NCBI GenBank assembly: GCA_903870245.1
Contig: CAIQCB010000004.1
Location: 1 to 64,000 of the forward strand
From: an uncultured Methylocystaceae bacterium
GTDB lineage: Bacteria > Pseudomonadota > Alphaproteobacteria > Rhizobiales > Beijerinckiaceae
Direction of reading: 5' to 3'
Length of the DNA: 64,000 bases
Shown: positions 18,978 to 29,079 of the stretch, piece after piece
Layout: every line of letters begins with the position of its first letter
Position numbering within the stretch: the first letter of the stretch is position 1
Made by a program: the position numbers and the translations under genes
Notes under the pieces: model-generated
Database searches by the model: none
What the model was told of the DNA's origin: nothing
The model's input: only the letters and a program-made list of their open reading frames with translations

Positions 18978-19460
18978 TCAACGATGACGCCGCTGACGCC
19001 GCTGGGCCCCATGATGTTCGCTTGCGGGCCCCGGCGCAGCAGGGCTGGCGGTCGGCGCGGGCTCTGGGGGAGGCTGGACAGCGGTCGCCCCGGAAGAAAC
19101 CGGGGGTGAGGCCGGGGCCGGGGACGGCTCCGTCGAGGTGGTGACAGACGGCGTAGCGCCCTTCCCGTCATTCGCCTCGTGATTCTTGTCAGCGGACGCC
19201 AGCCACAACAAGCCCAAAATTGTCAGAATGAGCGCCGCCAGAATTGGTCCGGTCGATCCCCTGCTTTCATGAGCGCCTGCGCCGGTCACAATCCCCGGGG
19301 CCGCCCCGGCGCCGCCGGCTGATGGCTTTGACCCCTCCGACGTGACGGTATTTGCGGCCGACAGCGCCTGCTCAGCCCCCACGGGCGCGCTGCCCGCCAG
19401 TTCTCCGCGATACTGGCTCCAGACCCAGGCGTGCGGCGTTTCGTCGGAACGGTTCGACAT
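18978..19460 (-). CDS. Single-pass membrane protein with disordered tails
   Basis: 160 aa, no family recognised. N-terminal SDETPHAWVWSQYRGELAG, a Gly/Ser/Ala linker, one membrane segment (about residues 72-88, PILAALILTILGLLWLAS), then a Pro/Ala/Ser-rich tail ending in basic residues. A good AGGAGG lies 8 nt before the ATG, which supports a real gene despite the low-complexity composition. Convergent with the GlcG-like gene. Confidence 0.65.
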   Translation of the reverse strand: MSNRSDETPHAWVWSQYRGELAGSAPVGAEQALSAANTVTSEGSKPSAGGAGAAPGIVTGAGAHESRGSTGPILAALILTILGLLWLASADKNHEANDGKGATPSVTTSTEPSPAPASPPVSSGATAVQPPPEPAPTASPAAPGPASEHHGAQRRQRRHR

Positions 19461-19619
19461 GGTCAGGCCTCCTGCGGCTCGATCGTTGAATGAGACGTCG
19501 CCCGACGACCAAAATTTCTTTTAATGATGACTCCGCAGCGACCGCCTCACAAGCGGGATTTTTATTTAGCCCGGGCGCCCTAAGTCAGAGCTGGAGCAAA
19601 AACCAGAAAGAGAGCGCAC

Positions 19620-20105
19620 ATGACCCTGAAAGCCGGCGACCGCATCCCCGACGCGACATTTACCCGCATGGGCCAAAACGGCCCTGAGCCAGTCAAGGCG
19701 AAAGATTATTTCGCCGGACGCAAAATCGCGCTGTTCTCGGTTCCCGGGGCCTATACGCCGACCTGTCACGCCAAACATCTGCCGGGGTTCATCGCGAAGG
19801 CCGACGACATTCGCGCCAGGGGTGTTGACGCTATCGCGGTAACGGCGGTCAACGATGTGTTCACGCTGGATCACTGGCTGAAGGACAGTGGAGCCAGCGA
19901 TAAAATTGACGGTCTGGCCGATGGATCGGGGGTGTTTGCGAAAGCCGCCGGCCTTGATCTCGATTTGACGGAATTTGGTCTGGGCGTCCGCGGCAAACGT
20001 TTCTCCGCCATCATCAACGATGGCGTGGTCGACTGGATCAATATTGAGGAAAACTCCAGCGTCGCGACTGTCTCAAGCGCGGAGTCGACGCTGGAGAAAC
20101 TCTGA
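19620..20105 (+). CDS. Peroxiredoxin, Prx5 type
   Basis: 161 aa. Thiol peroxidase with the PGAYTPTCH motif; peroxidatic Cys49 is the only cysteine, so it must work as a 1-Cys enzyme using glutathione/glutaredoxin or another outside thiol. FTPTCHAKHLPGF, AVNDVFTLDHW and the C-terminal VVDWINIEE match the Prx5/PMP20 group. Likely detoxifies H2O2 and organic peroxides in the cytoplasm. AGAAAGAGAG upstream is the ribosome site. Confidence 0.95.
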   Translation: MTLKAGDRIPDATFTRMGQNGPEPVKAKDYFAGRKIALFSVPGAYTPTCHAKHLPGFIAKADDIRARGVDAIAVTAVNDVFTLDHWLKDSGASDKIDGLADGSGVFAKAAGLDLDLTEFGLGVRGKRFSAIINDGVVDWINIEENSSVATVSSAESTLEKL

Positions 20106-20175
20106 TTCTCCACGAATCTTTACGGCCGACGCGGGATCGCGTCGGCCGCCCTTCGACTCATAGCCGTCAATCAGC

Positions 20176-21216
20176 TCAAAGTCCGTATATCGCTGCGAAA
20201 TCCGCGTCTTTCGCCGCCACCTGTTTCGCCAGATCGACAACGACCTTGCATTGTTTCCAGGTCGCATCATCCTGCATGCGGCCATCAATCATGACCGCGC
20301 CGGTGCCATCGGGCATCGCCTCCAGCACGCGTTTGGCGAAAGCCACTTCCTTCGGATCTGGGGAAAACACACGCTTGGCGATGTCGATCTGGGTAGGATG
20401 CAGCGACCATGCGCCGGCGCAGCCGAGCAGAAAGGCGTTGCGGAACTGGGCTTCGCAGGCGGCCGGATCGGAGAAATCGCCAAACGGCCCATAGAATGCC
20501 TTGATGCCGGCGGAAGCGCAGGCGTCGACCATTTTGGCGATGGTGTAGTGCCAGAGATCCTGCTGGAAGGCGGCGCGCGGCGCCTCGCCCTCGGAGTCGG
20601 CGATCACCTTGTATTCCGGATGGCCGCCGCCGACGCGGGTGGTCTTCATCGCGCGCGAGGCGGCGAGATCGGCTGGTCCGAGCGAGATGCCGTGCATGCG
20701 CGGGCTCGCCGCCGCAATCGCGTCGACGTTCTTGACCCCCTCGGCGGTTTCAAGAATCGCATGGATCATGATCGGCCGGGCGACGCCGTTCTTCGCCTCA
20801 AGCTGGGCCAGTAACTGATCGAGATAGGCGATGTCCCACGGTCCCTCGACCTTGGGAAGCATCACCACATCCAGTTTATTGCCGACCGCGCCGACAACCT
20901 CGATCATGTCGTCGAGCGCCCACGGCGAATTCAGCGAATTCATGCGGGTCCACAGACCGGTCGCGCCAAAATCGACCGCTTTGGCCATCTCGATGAAGCC
21001 AGCGCGCGCCGCCTCCTTGGCGTCGGCCGGGATCGCATCCTCAAGATTGCCCAGCACGACATCGACCTGTTTTGCGATATCCGGAACCTTGGCGCGGAAT
21101 TTTTCGAGATGCGGCGGCACGAAGTGAATCATGCGCTCGACCTTGACCGGCGGTTCGCGGTAGGGCGCCGGCGCCCCAATGGCCAGCGGACGATAGAACT
21201 GATTGGGAAGTTTCAT
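20176..21216 (-). CDS. mcl: Malyl-CoA lyase (HpcH/HpaI/CitE family)
   Basis: 346 aa. Splits malyl-CoA into glyoxylate and acetyl-CoA in the serine cycle, and can act on methylmalyl-CoA in the ethylmalonyl-CoA pathway. Family signs: [12 protein letters not shown], Asp in [14 protein letters not shown], the metal-binding Glu in [41 protein letters not shown], and the C-terminal lid. Fits a serine-cycle methylotroph together with fae and pqqB, although other serine-cycle genes are not adjacent. Flanked by a 349-bp gap upstream. Confidence 0.93.
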   Translation of the reverse strand: MKLPNQFYRPLAIGAPAPYREPPVKVERMIHFVPPHLEKFRAKVPDIAKQVDVVLGNLEDAIPADAKEAARAGFIEMAKAVDFGATGLWTRMNSLNSPWALDDMIEVVGAVGNKLDVVMLPKVEGPWDIAYLDQLLAQLEAKNGVARPIMIHAILETAEGVKNVDAIAAASPRMHGISLGPADLAASRAMKTTRVGGGHPEYKVIADSEGEAPRAAFQQDLWHYTIAKMVDACASAGIKAFYGPFGDFSDPAACEAQFRNAFLLGCAGAWSLHPTQIDIAKRVFSPDPKEVAFAKRVLEAMPDGTGAVMIDGRMQDDATWKQCKVVVDLAKQVAAKDADFAAIYGL

Positions 21217-21565
21217 GAAAACGCTCCGTCTGGAGTGATGGATCGATGTGACAGGGCAAGACGCGCGACCGCCGCAAAGGCGCGGCGCGCCTCGCCTGCG
21301 ATAAGCCGAACAAAACGGCGGAAAAGACGAGGGTCGAGCTAAACCAGACCGGGAGGCTTTGCAATGGCGGGTCCACCGCCAGGGCGACAGCGCACAACAG
21401 GGTTAACCAAAGGCGCCGTCGCGGCCGCGAGCATCTGTCCCGTATCGGGACCGGCGGCACAGGCGGCGAACAAAAGGCGCGCGAATCGGGACAGCGCGAT
21501 TCGGGCTTTTCGTTTATGAAGAAATCCTTGACGCCGGCGAGGCCGCTCAAAAAATCGATGGAAGC
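21217..21565. other. Divergent intergenic region mcl / DUF983 gene
   Basis: 349 bp with no supported gene; the long minus-strand frame across it is an antisense shadow. It must hold the promoters of mcl (minus) and of the DUF983 gene (plus). No clear operator or hairpin was recognised. Confidence 0.5.
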
Positions 21566-21925
21566 ATGACTAACGCGCCCACAACCTTGACCTGCCTGCT
21601 GCGCGGGGCGCGACGGCGCTGTCCCGCCTGCGGCGCGGGCAAGATTTTCGACGGCTATCTCAAACGCGCCGAACGCTGCCCCGCCTGTGGCGAGAGCTTC
21701 GAGGGGCTCGACGCGGACGACGGGCCGGCGTGGCTCACCATCGGCCTCGTCGCCCATATCGTGATCCCGCTGCTGATTTTTCTCGAAATGCACGCCGCGC
21801 TGCTCTGGTGGCAGGAGGGGCTAATCGTGATGGCGATGACGATCATCAGCGCCCTGGCGTTGCTGCCGGTCTCGAAAGGAATATTTATTGCGGCGCTATG
21901 GCTGATGAAAAAAGGCCGGATTTAA
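21566..21925 (+). CDS. DUF983 family membrane protein
   Basis: 119 aa. N-terminal zinc-ribbon-like pair CPAC (19-22) and CPAC (38-41), then GLDADDGPAWLT and two membrane segments (about 57-75 and 81-108). This is the DUF983 layout, a small inner-membrane protein of unknown function found widely in alphaproteobacteria. All four Cys are present. Confidence 0.9.
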   Translation: MTNAPTTLTCLLRGARRRCPACGAGKIFDGYLKRAERCPACGESFEGLDADDGPAWLTIGLVAHIVIPLLIFLEMHAALLWWQEGLIVMAMTIISALALLPVSKGIFIAALWLMKKGRI

Positions 21926-22024
21926 TCCCCCCGACAGGCAATGCCGGCGGTTTTGCGATCTGTCGGCGCGGGCGATGATGATGATCTTGAGGTCTTTTGG
22001 AAGTAATCGATCCGTTCAACTTCC

Positions 22025-23122
22025 TCAGCCCGCCAGCTTTCCCACCAGCGCCGCCAGACCTTCCGGAAAAATCAGCTCTTTCGACTCGGCGATTTCCTCG
22101 CGGCTCCACCAGCGCCAACCGGTAAGATGGGTCTGTTCTTCCGGCGTCGGCGCTTGCGGCGCGGGATCGAACATCGGCGTGCGGATCAGATAGTAGCGCT
22201 CGATCGCCTGATGCCAGTCGTCGCCCAGCTCCATCGGAAATTCGCGCGTCGCCACGACGCGGCCAGGATGATCGACCAGTTCGAAACCAATCTCCTCGAA
22301 GAGTTCGCGTTTCAGCGCCTCGGGATAGCTCTCGCCCTCACGCAGCGCCCCCCCCGGCGTGCCCCAGAAATGATCGTGGCCGAGATCGATGAAATGCGGC
22401 GAGAGGCCGCCGGCGTAGCGCGCCAACAGAATCCGCCCCTGCGGCTCGACGATCAGCGCCCGCGCCGCCGGACGACGCGGCAGATGACGGCCATCCCAGG
22501 GCGCGGCGACCTCCGCCCGTCCCTCGGGCTGCGCCCAGTCGACCAGGGACCACCGACCGTCCTCGAAGGCGATCCAGTTCGGCGTGGCGTTGAGCACCGG
22601 ATGTTCGCGCTTGACCGATAAATCCGCGCCCGTCGCCAGGCGCCAGGCGATGTCCAACACCCCGGCGTGAGCGACGAGCAGCACGCGTCGGCCAGGATTC
22701 AGCTGCGCGATGCGCGTCAGCGCGGCGGCGATGCGGTCGCGAAAAGCGTGAAGCGTTTCGCCCTCGGGGGCCGCGAAATCCGGATTGCGACTGAGGTAAT
22801 GCGGATAGAGATCCGCATAAATCACCTGCACTTCGGCATGGGTGTGGCCCTGCCAGACGCCGTCGCTTTTCTCGCGCAGGTCGGTCTGCCGGATAACTGG
22901 CAAACCGCGCGGCCCGGCCACCGCCTCGGCTGTGACGCTGGCCCGCGACAGATCGCTCGAATACACGCAATCGAAGGCGGCGTCAGACAGCTCCCTGGCG
23001 AGCGCCTGCGCCTGCGCGCGGCCGCGAGCGTTGAGCGCGATGTCGAACTGGCCCTGAAAACGGCGTTCGATGTTCCAGTTGGTCTCGCCATGACGGGCGA
23101 GGCACAAGAGCGTTCGTGGCAT
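22025..23122 (-). CDS. Histidine phosphatase - Nudix hydrolase fusion
   Basis: 365 aa, two enzymes in one chain. Residues 1-200: phosphoglycerate-mutase-like histidine phosphatase with LARHGETNW (catalytic His11), SSDLSRASVTAEAV, Glu in REKSDGVWQGH and the second His in LLVAHAGVLD. Residues 215-365: Nudix hydrolase with a complete Nudix box G258-x5-E264-x7-REUxEExGU through 280. A phosphatase and a pyrophosphohydrolase together suggest two-step removal of phosphates from a nucleotide or related diphosphate (inference). No frameshift between the parts; the linker is RAEVAAPWDGRHLPRR. Confidence 0.9.
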   Translation of the reverse strand: MPRTLLCLARHGETNWNIERRFQGQFDIALNARGRAQAQALARELSDAAFDCVYSSDLSRASVTAEAVAGPRGLPVIRQTDLREKSDGVWQGHTHAEVQVIYADLYPHYLSRNPDFAAPEGETLHAFRDRIAAALTRIAQLNPGRRVLLVAHAGVLDIAWRLATGADLSVKREHPVLNATPNWIAFEDGRWSLVDWAQPEGRAEVAAPWDGRHLPRRPAARALIVEPQGRILLARYAGGLSPHFIDLGHDHFWGTPGGALREGESYPEALKRELFEEIGFELVDHPGRVVATREFPMELGDDWHQAIERYYLIRTPMFDPAPQAPTPEEQTHLTGWRWWSREEIAESKELIFPEGLAALVGKLAG

Positions 23123-23275
23123 GAAGTCGTCAAGCGTCTGCGGCGCGCGCCGTCGGGAGTCATCAGACGCGAGGGACTGCGCGATGATCGCCCGCCTGCG
23201 CCGTTACGCCAGGTCCTTTTGACTCATTCTCCGGCAAAAGTCAGGCGCGGATTGCCGCAGCCGGATCGTCGCGGC

Positions 23276-23533
23276 CTAATGGCGCGCGGAGAGCGAGAAT
23301 TCGCCGGCGCGAATGCGTCCGGGCAACGCCTCGGCGAGGCGGGCCGCCCATTCCTCACCCCAGGTTGCGACAAACTCCAGCAAGGCCGCGTCAAGCGCCG
23401 CCTGTGCGAAGGAATTGCTTTCGATGCCAGCGAGCATCGCCTCGGCGAAAGCTTCGGTGACGTAATCGAGCGCGGCGAGATGTTGTTCGCGGTTGGCGAC
23501 TTCGGGAGCAGTTGAAGAATTCATGACAGGCAT
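23276..23533 (-). CDS. Small hypothetical protein
   Basis: 85 aa, not recognised. Acidic, alanine-rich and predicted all-helical (HLAALDYVTEAFAEAMLAGI..LDAALLEFVATWGEEWAARLAEAL). No signal peptide or membrane segment. A start at 23533 gives GAGG about 10 nt upstream; TTG at 23542 is another option. It lies downstream of the phosphatase-Nudix gene on the same strand with a 153-bp gap. Confidence 0.6.
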   Translation of the reverse strand: MPVMNSSTAPEVANREQHLAALDYVTEAFAEAMLAGIESNSFAQAALDAALLEFVATWGEEWAARLAEALPGRIRAGEFSLSARH

Positions 23534-23602
23534 ACTAGCCAACCTCGCTGCGGGACGCGAGCAAGCTCTCGCCAGAGGGTTAATCCCCCGGGCTCGTAAT
23601 GG

Positions 23603-24184
23603 TTAAGCCCCGCCGTAGCGATAGGCGAGGTCCCCGGCGATCCTGCTTGCCTCATCGAGATAACGCGCGATCGCGGCGCGCGCATTGGGCGTGCAGGAGC
23701 GGTAGGTCAACTCATAGCCGCGAAATCCGCGATTGAAGGCGGCGATATATTTGTCGCGTCGCGGTCCTGACGGCGTCTCGGCGTCGAGCAGCGCCGTCAT
23801 CTTGTTGCGCCAGTCTTCGCCATCGCCCTCGCGGCACAGATCCTGCAAAAAGGCGAGCGCGCCAAGGATTTCGGATAACCGCAAAGTCTCTGGCTCGTAA
23901 GGGGGCGCTGGCGCATCTGCGGCGGGGGGCGGCTCGGCGGCGCCGGCTGGCGTTTTGGAAACCCGATCCGCCGATTTGGGCGCTGCTGGCTTCTTCCTTT
24001 TGGTCTCCGGTCGGCTTGGCGACGATCTGGGCGCGGCTGTGGCGGGGGACTCCGGCGATGGACGCGGCGTCTCCGCCCGCCCCCCGCCGGTCAGCATTTC
24101 GAACAGGCTCTGCGCCGGCGCCGGCGCAGCGGCGAGGACGAACACGGCCAGGAAAACTCCAAATCGTCCGCGAGACGACGGCAT
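23603..24184 (-). CDS. Exported TIGR02301 family protein
   Basis: 193 aa. Signal peptide (residues 1-25, VFLAVFVLAAAPAPAQS), a disordered Pro/Lys/Ser linker to about 95, then the conserved alphaproteobacterial domain: RLSEILGALAFLQDLC, EDWRNKMTALLDAE, FNRGFRGYELTYRSCTPNA and a helical end. Function unknown. The ATG at 24184 overlaps the pdxH stop (TGATG), showing coupling; the in-frame ATG 27 bp upstream would spoil the signal peptide. Confidence 0.85.
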   Translation of the reverse strand: MPSSRGRFGVFLAVFVLAAAPAPAQSLFEMLTGGGRAETPRPSPESPATAAPRSSPSRPETKRKKPAAPKSADRVSKTPAGAAEPPPAADAPAPPYEPETLRLSEILGALAFLQDLCREGDGEDWRNKMTALLDAETPSGPRRDKYIAAFNRGFRGYELTYRSCTPNARAAIARYLDEASRIAGDLAYRYGGA

Positions 24185-24798
24185 CAGGGGTAGAGACGAT
24201 TCTTGCGCCACGCCGCATCAGCAGAATCGCGCGTGAAACGAACGCGGTCATGCAGTCGGAACGGCCGATCCGACCAGAATTCCATCGCCAGGGGCGTGAC
24301 CCTGAATCCGCGCCAGTAAGGAGGGCGGGGAATATCGCCAAGCGCATATTTCGTGGCGTATTGAGCGACGGATTTTTCAAGCGCAAACCGGCTTTCAAGC
24401 GGCCGCGACTGCTGGCTCGCCCAGGCGCCAATGCGCGAGTCGCGCGGCCGGCTGGCGTAGTAGGCGTCGGCCTCGGCGTCGCTGACCGGCGTCACCGGCC
24501 CCCGCACACGCACCTGACGCCGCAGGGATTTCCAGTGAAACAGCAAGGCGGCCTGCATATTTTCGGCGAGTTGGCGACCCTTCGCGCTTTCGGCGTTGGT
24601 GTAGAAAACAAAGCCCTCGGCCGACCAGTCCTTGAGCAGCACCATGCGCGCGTCAGGCAAGCCGTCGGGGTCCGCCGTGGCCAGGGCCATGGCGTTGGGA
24701 TCGTTGATCTCCGATTTGCCAGCCTCCGCAAACCACGCCTCGAACAATGCGAAAGGCTCTTCCGCCTCAACAAAGTCACCTGACGTTAACGGGTTCAC
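24184..24798 (-). CDS. pdxH: Pyridoxamine 5'-phosphate oxidase
   Basis: 204 aa. FMN enzyme oxidising PNP/PMP to PLP. Visible: [57 protein letters not shown] (FMN and substrate region) and the C-terminal signature [16 protein letters not shown] with NRLYP at the end. First gene of a pair with the TIGR02301 protein. Confidence 0.97.
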   Translation of the reverse strand: MNPLTSGDFVEAEEPFALFEAWFAEAGKSEINDPNAMALATADPDGLPDARMVLLKDWSAEGFVFYTNAESAKGRQLAENMQAALLFHWKSLRRQVRVRGPVTPVSDAEADAYYASRPRDSRIGAWASQQSRPLESRFALEKSVAQYATKYALGDIPRPPYWRGFRVTPLAMEFWSDRPFRLHDRVRFTRDSADAAWRKNRLYP

Positions 24799-24859
24799 GC
24801 GAAAATCCTTTCAAGGGTCGCTGGAAGGCCCAAAGCGTATTTGTAGGGTGTATGTAACA

Positions 24860-25414
24860 TTGCCGCGTGAAAGACATAGCCCCCGGGGGGCTTTTCCTCA
24901 ATCCAGCCTCGGAGTTCGCATCGCATCGGCGGCTTCGCTCGCCGCCGCTCTCTCAGGCTGCTCAATGGCCGTGCCCGTGACGGGACCCGCCATGTGGGGC
25001 GGCGTGGACCATGACGTCACCGGCTCAATCGCCAGATCCCCGGGGCGGCTGGCGGCGCTCACCCCACAAAATCTGAAGCTGTCGAAAAGTCTCGACGCCG
25101 AGGACAGCCGACGCGCCATGGCGGCATTGGGCACGGCGCTGGACCCTCAGGGCAGCGGTCAGACCGTCAACTGGGATAATCCCGCTTCTGGAGCGCATGG
25201 GGCTTTCCATCCGACCGGATCACCCTACCCGCTGGACGGCCGGATCTGCCGCGCCTTCGTCGCCAACATCGAGGCGGCTGGCGATTCAGAGCGAATCGAA
25301 GGCTCCGCCTGCCGCGACAAAACTGCGGAGTGGTCGCTGATCCGGGTGAAAGCGGATTCAAAAACAGCAGGTTCGCACAGGGGAGAAAAACCGCCCTACG
25401 GAAAAAAAGTCTGA
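24860..25414 (+). CDS. Probable lipoprotein, RT0821/Lpp0805 surface-antigen-like
   Basis: About 184 aa. A hydrophobic stretch ends in lipobox LSGC (near residue 34), then MAVPVTGP, DVTGSI, and a conserved end: ..LDPQGSGQTVNWDNPASGAHGAFHPTGSPYPLDGRICRAFVANIE..GSACRDKTAEWSLI. That end resembles RT0821/Lpp0805-type surface proteins of alphaproteobacteria. No ATG precedes the lipobox near enough; TTG at 24860 or GTG at 24848 are the likely starts, so the N-terminus is uncertain. Divergent from pdxH. Confidence 0.72.
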   Translation: MPRERHSPRGAFPQSSLGVRIASAASLAAALSGCSMAVPVTGPAMWGGVDHDVTGSIARSPGRLAALTPQNLKLSKSLDAEDSRRAMAALGTALDPQGSGQTVNWDNPASGAHGAFHPTGSPYPLDGRICRAFVANIEAAGDSERIEGSACRDKTAEWSLIRVKADSKTAGSHRGEKPPYGKKV

Positions 25415-25550
25415 AAAACAGGGTGATTTGACGTCGACGACACATCCGGCGTCAATGCGACTTGCGCAAACGGCGTTTTTTCTCCATCTGAAAATACATT
25501 TCTCGCCCCTGCGCCTTCGGGGGGAGACTTACTCGGGCCAGAAAAAACCC

Positions 25551-26492
25551 ATGCGCGATCCTTATGAGGTTCTGGGCGTCTCCAAGTCGGCGAACGAGAC
25601 CGACATCAAGAAGGCCTATCGCCAGCTCGCCAAGAAATTCCATCCGGACACGAACAAAGACCCCAAATCCAAGGAACGATTTGCGGAAATCAACTCCGCC
25701 TACGAAATCCTGGGGGACGAGACCAAGAAGTCGCGCTTCGATCGGGGCGAAATCGGCGCCGATGGCAAGCCGCGCGGCTTTGAAGGCTTTGGCGCCGGCG
25801 GACCGGGCGGCTTTTCGCGCAGCGGTCGAACCGGCGAGACGCATTTCGACTTCAATTTCGGCGGCGGCAACGCCAGCGGGACGCGCGGCTTCGAGGATTT
25901 TTTCGATCTGTTTAGCGGCGGCCGCCGCCGTGGCGCCGGGATGCGGCCGACCCGCGGTGACGACGTTGCGGCCTCAGCCACCGTATCGCTCGAGACGCTC
26001 GGGCGGGGCGGCTCAGCGCGGATGATCCTGCCGGGCGGTCGCGCCATCGACGTCAAAATTCCCGCCGGCATCGAGGACGGGCAGCAAATCCGCCTGCGCG
26101 GACAGGGACAGCCGGGCGTTGGCGGCGGCGAATCGGGCGATGTGCTGGTGACGGTGAAGGCGGCCCCGCACCCCTGGTTCAAACTGGATGGCCGCCACCT
26201 GCGGCTCGACCTGCCCGTGACGATTTACGAGGCGGCGCTGGGCGCCAAAATTCAGGCCCCGACGCTTGAGGGCAAGGTGGAGTTGGCGATCCCCGCCGGC
26301 GCCAATAGCGGTCAAATCCTGCGTTTGCGCGGCAAGGGCCTGCCCGCCGCAGACGATAAACCGGCCGGCGATCTGTTTGTGACGCTGAAATTGATGCTGC
26401 CGGATGCGCCCGACGCCGAGTTCCAGACGCAAATGCGCGAAATGCGCGAGCAGCGCCCCTACGATCCGCGCGCCAAGATCGGTCAAGCTTGA
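25551..26492 (+). CDS. DnaJ-class co-chaperone, CbpA-like
   Basis: 313 aa. J domain (1-65) with HPD at 31-33, which stimulates Hsp70 ATPase; a Gly/Phe-rich region with DLFSGGRRRGAG; then two C-terminal substrate-binding domains (about 135-290) with PAGIEDGQQIRLRGQG and PAGANSGQILRLRGKGLP. No zinc-finger Cys repeats, so CbpA/DjlA-like rather than true DnaJ. The start at 25551 (MRDPYEVLGV) is chosen over an upstream one since homology begins there. Confidence 0.95.
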   Translation: MRDPYEVLGVSKSANETDIKKAYRQLAKKFHPDTNKDPKSKERFAEINSAYEILGDETKKSRFDRGEIGADGKPRGFEGFGAGGPGGFSRSGRTGETHFDFNFGGGNASGTRGFEDFFDLFSGGRRRGAGMRPTRGDDVAASATVSLETLGRGGSARMILPGGRAIDVKIPAGIEDGQQIRLRGQGQPGVGGGESGDVLVTVKAAPHPWFKLDGRHLRLDLPVTIYEAALGAKIQAPTLEGKVELAIPAGANSGQILRLRGKGLPAADDKPAGDLFVTLKLMLPDAPDAEFQTQMREMREQRPYDPRAKIGQA

Positions 26493-26648
26493 CCTGCGCG
26501 CCAATCCGGGCGACCTAGAACGCATGCTTCCCTGATGGGTGCCCCCCGTCGCGGACAGCAATGCTCGAATGGACCGCCCGCCGGGCTCGCGCGCCGTGCA
26601 ACGGCTGCGCACCTGTGGAGGGGCGGTTAGCACCGGAGCCGAACGTCC

Positions 26649-27959
<1,311 letters not shown>

Positions 27960-27968
27960 AGCCGCCCG

Positions 27969-28799
27969 TCACCCTGAGGCTTGTAACGCGGCTGCGACGA
28001 CGCGCAGATCGCGCCAGGCCGCAGGCTTGAGAGACCAGCTTTTCAGCATCGCATCCAGGCTTGAAAACACCATCGCGCGCGACCTGTGGGCGCCGAATGT
28101 GGGCTCGAACCACTCGCCGCGAAATTTCGACACGGATTCGTTTATCCCCAGCAGCGCCCGCGCCGGCGTTTCGCCTAACAGCAAAAAAATCTCAGGCCGC
28201 GCCAGCTCGACATGTCTTTGCGCAAAGGGCGCGAAGATCGCCGCCTCCTGCGGCGTCGCCAGCTTGTCGCCCGGCGGGCGCCAAGGCGCGACATAGGCGA
28301 GACGCGTGGTTTCGCGCGATTGTCCGATCGCCGCCAGCATATTGTCGAGCAACTGCGCGCGTTCGCCGCTGAAGGCCACGCCGCTCGATTCCTCGCTCGC
28401 GCCCGGCGCGGCGTCGAAGACCATGAGCTTCGGGCGCGACGGGCCGATGGCGAAAAGGAAATGCTCGGCCATGTCGCGAAACGGCGCATGGGGGAATTGC
28501 GCCAGGCGTTGAGCCAGATCGTCGAGATCGCACGCGGCGGCGGCTTCTGTTTGAGCGGCGCGGATCGCGGCGTCGGGCGCGGCTACTGTTTTGGCGTCGA
28601 CGCGTGGACGGCTCGCCGGCGCAGGTTGTGACGACCGGGGGTCAGGCGGCGGTGCGACAAACGACGCTTCGGGAGCCTTGGCAGTCGTTGGCGCGCCAGC
28701 GCTATCTGCGTAACGATCATGCGGGGCGTCGTCGAGGGCGAGATCGACACCGCTCTCGACATACCAGTCGAGCAGCGCGATCAGCGCCTCGCGAGTCAT
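27969..28799 (-). CDS. Uracil-DNA glycosylase superfamily protein, degenerate
   Basis: 276 aa. The order resembles alphaproteobacterial family-4 uracil-DNA glycosylases: N-terminal ALLDWYVESGVDLALDDAP, a long variable linker, DAAPGASEESSGVAFSGERAQLLDNMLAAIG, YVAPWRPPGDKLATPQEAAIFAPF, and LLGETPARALLGI. But the cysteines that bind the [4Fe-4S] cluster in that family are absent near LAQFPHAPF, and the late HPxxLLR motif is replaced by AMVFSSLDAML. It may be inactive or altered. The start at 28799 has AAGG 8 nt upstream; 28814 is possible. Last gene of the metF-metH-cstA run. Confidence 0.8.
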   Translation of the reverse strand: MTREALIALLDWYVESGVDLALDDAPHDRYADSAGAPTTAKAPEASFVAPPPDPRSSQPAPASRPRVDAKTVAAPDAAIRAAQTEAAAACDLDDLAQRLAQFPHAPFRDMAEHFLFAIGPSRPKLMVFDAAPGASEESSGVAFSGERAQLLDNMLAAIGQSRETTRLAYVAPWRPPGDKLATPQEAAIFAPFAQRHVELARPEIFLLLGETPARALLGINESVSKFRGEWFEPTFGAHRSRAMVFSSLDAMLKSWSLKPAAWRDLRVVAAALQASG

Positions 28800-28857
28800 T
28801 TCCCCGGCCTTCATGACGCAAGGACCATCCCGGACGCTGATCGTTTGGAAGCCGCCA

Positions 28858-29079
28858 TCAGCAACAGCGGAAGGCGCGCTCGCCGCTGCCGCCGTAGCGG
28901 GCTTTTTCACGGGCGCGGAAATATTCGGAAGGCGACAGAACGTCGACTTCTTCATGACGGGTGCGCATGTGAGCGACATAGGCGTCATAATCGCCCTGCC
29001 CCACCATCAACCGCGCGCCGGCGCGCAATTTGCCGGCGATTTTCCTGACGTCAAGCCCCGGCAGGCTGCAGCAGTTCAT
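28858..29079 (-). CDS. ybdD: YbdD/YjiX family small protein
   Basis: 73 aa. Matches the short family always found next to CstA-type transporters: GQGDYDAYVAHMRTRHEE, SPSEYFRAREKARYGG and the closing AFRCC. Overlaps the end of cstA by 29 bp, with GGGAG and GCGAGG before its ATG. Believed to assist or modulate the transporter; mechanism unknown. N-terminal Cys pair (NCC) and C-terminal Cys pair are notable. Confidence 0.92.
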   Translation of the reverse strand: MNCCSLPGLDVRKIAGKLRAGARLMVGQGDYDAYVAHMRTRHEEVDVLSPSEYFRAREKARYGGSGERAFRCC

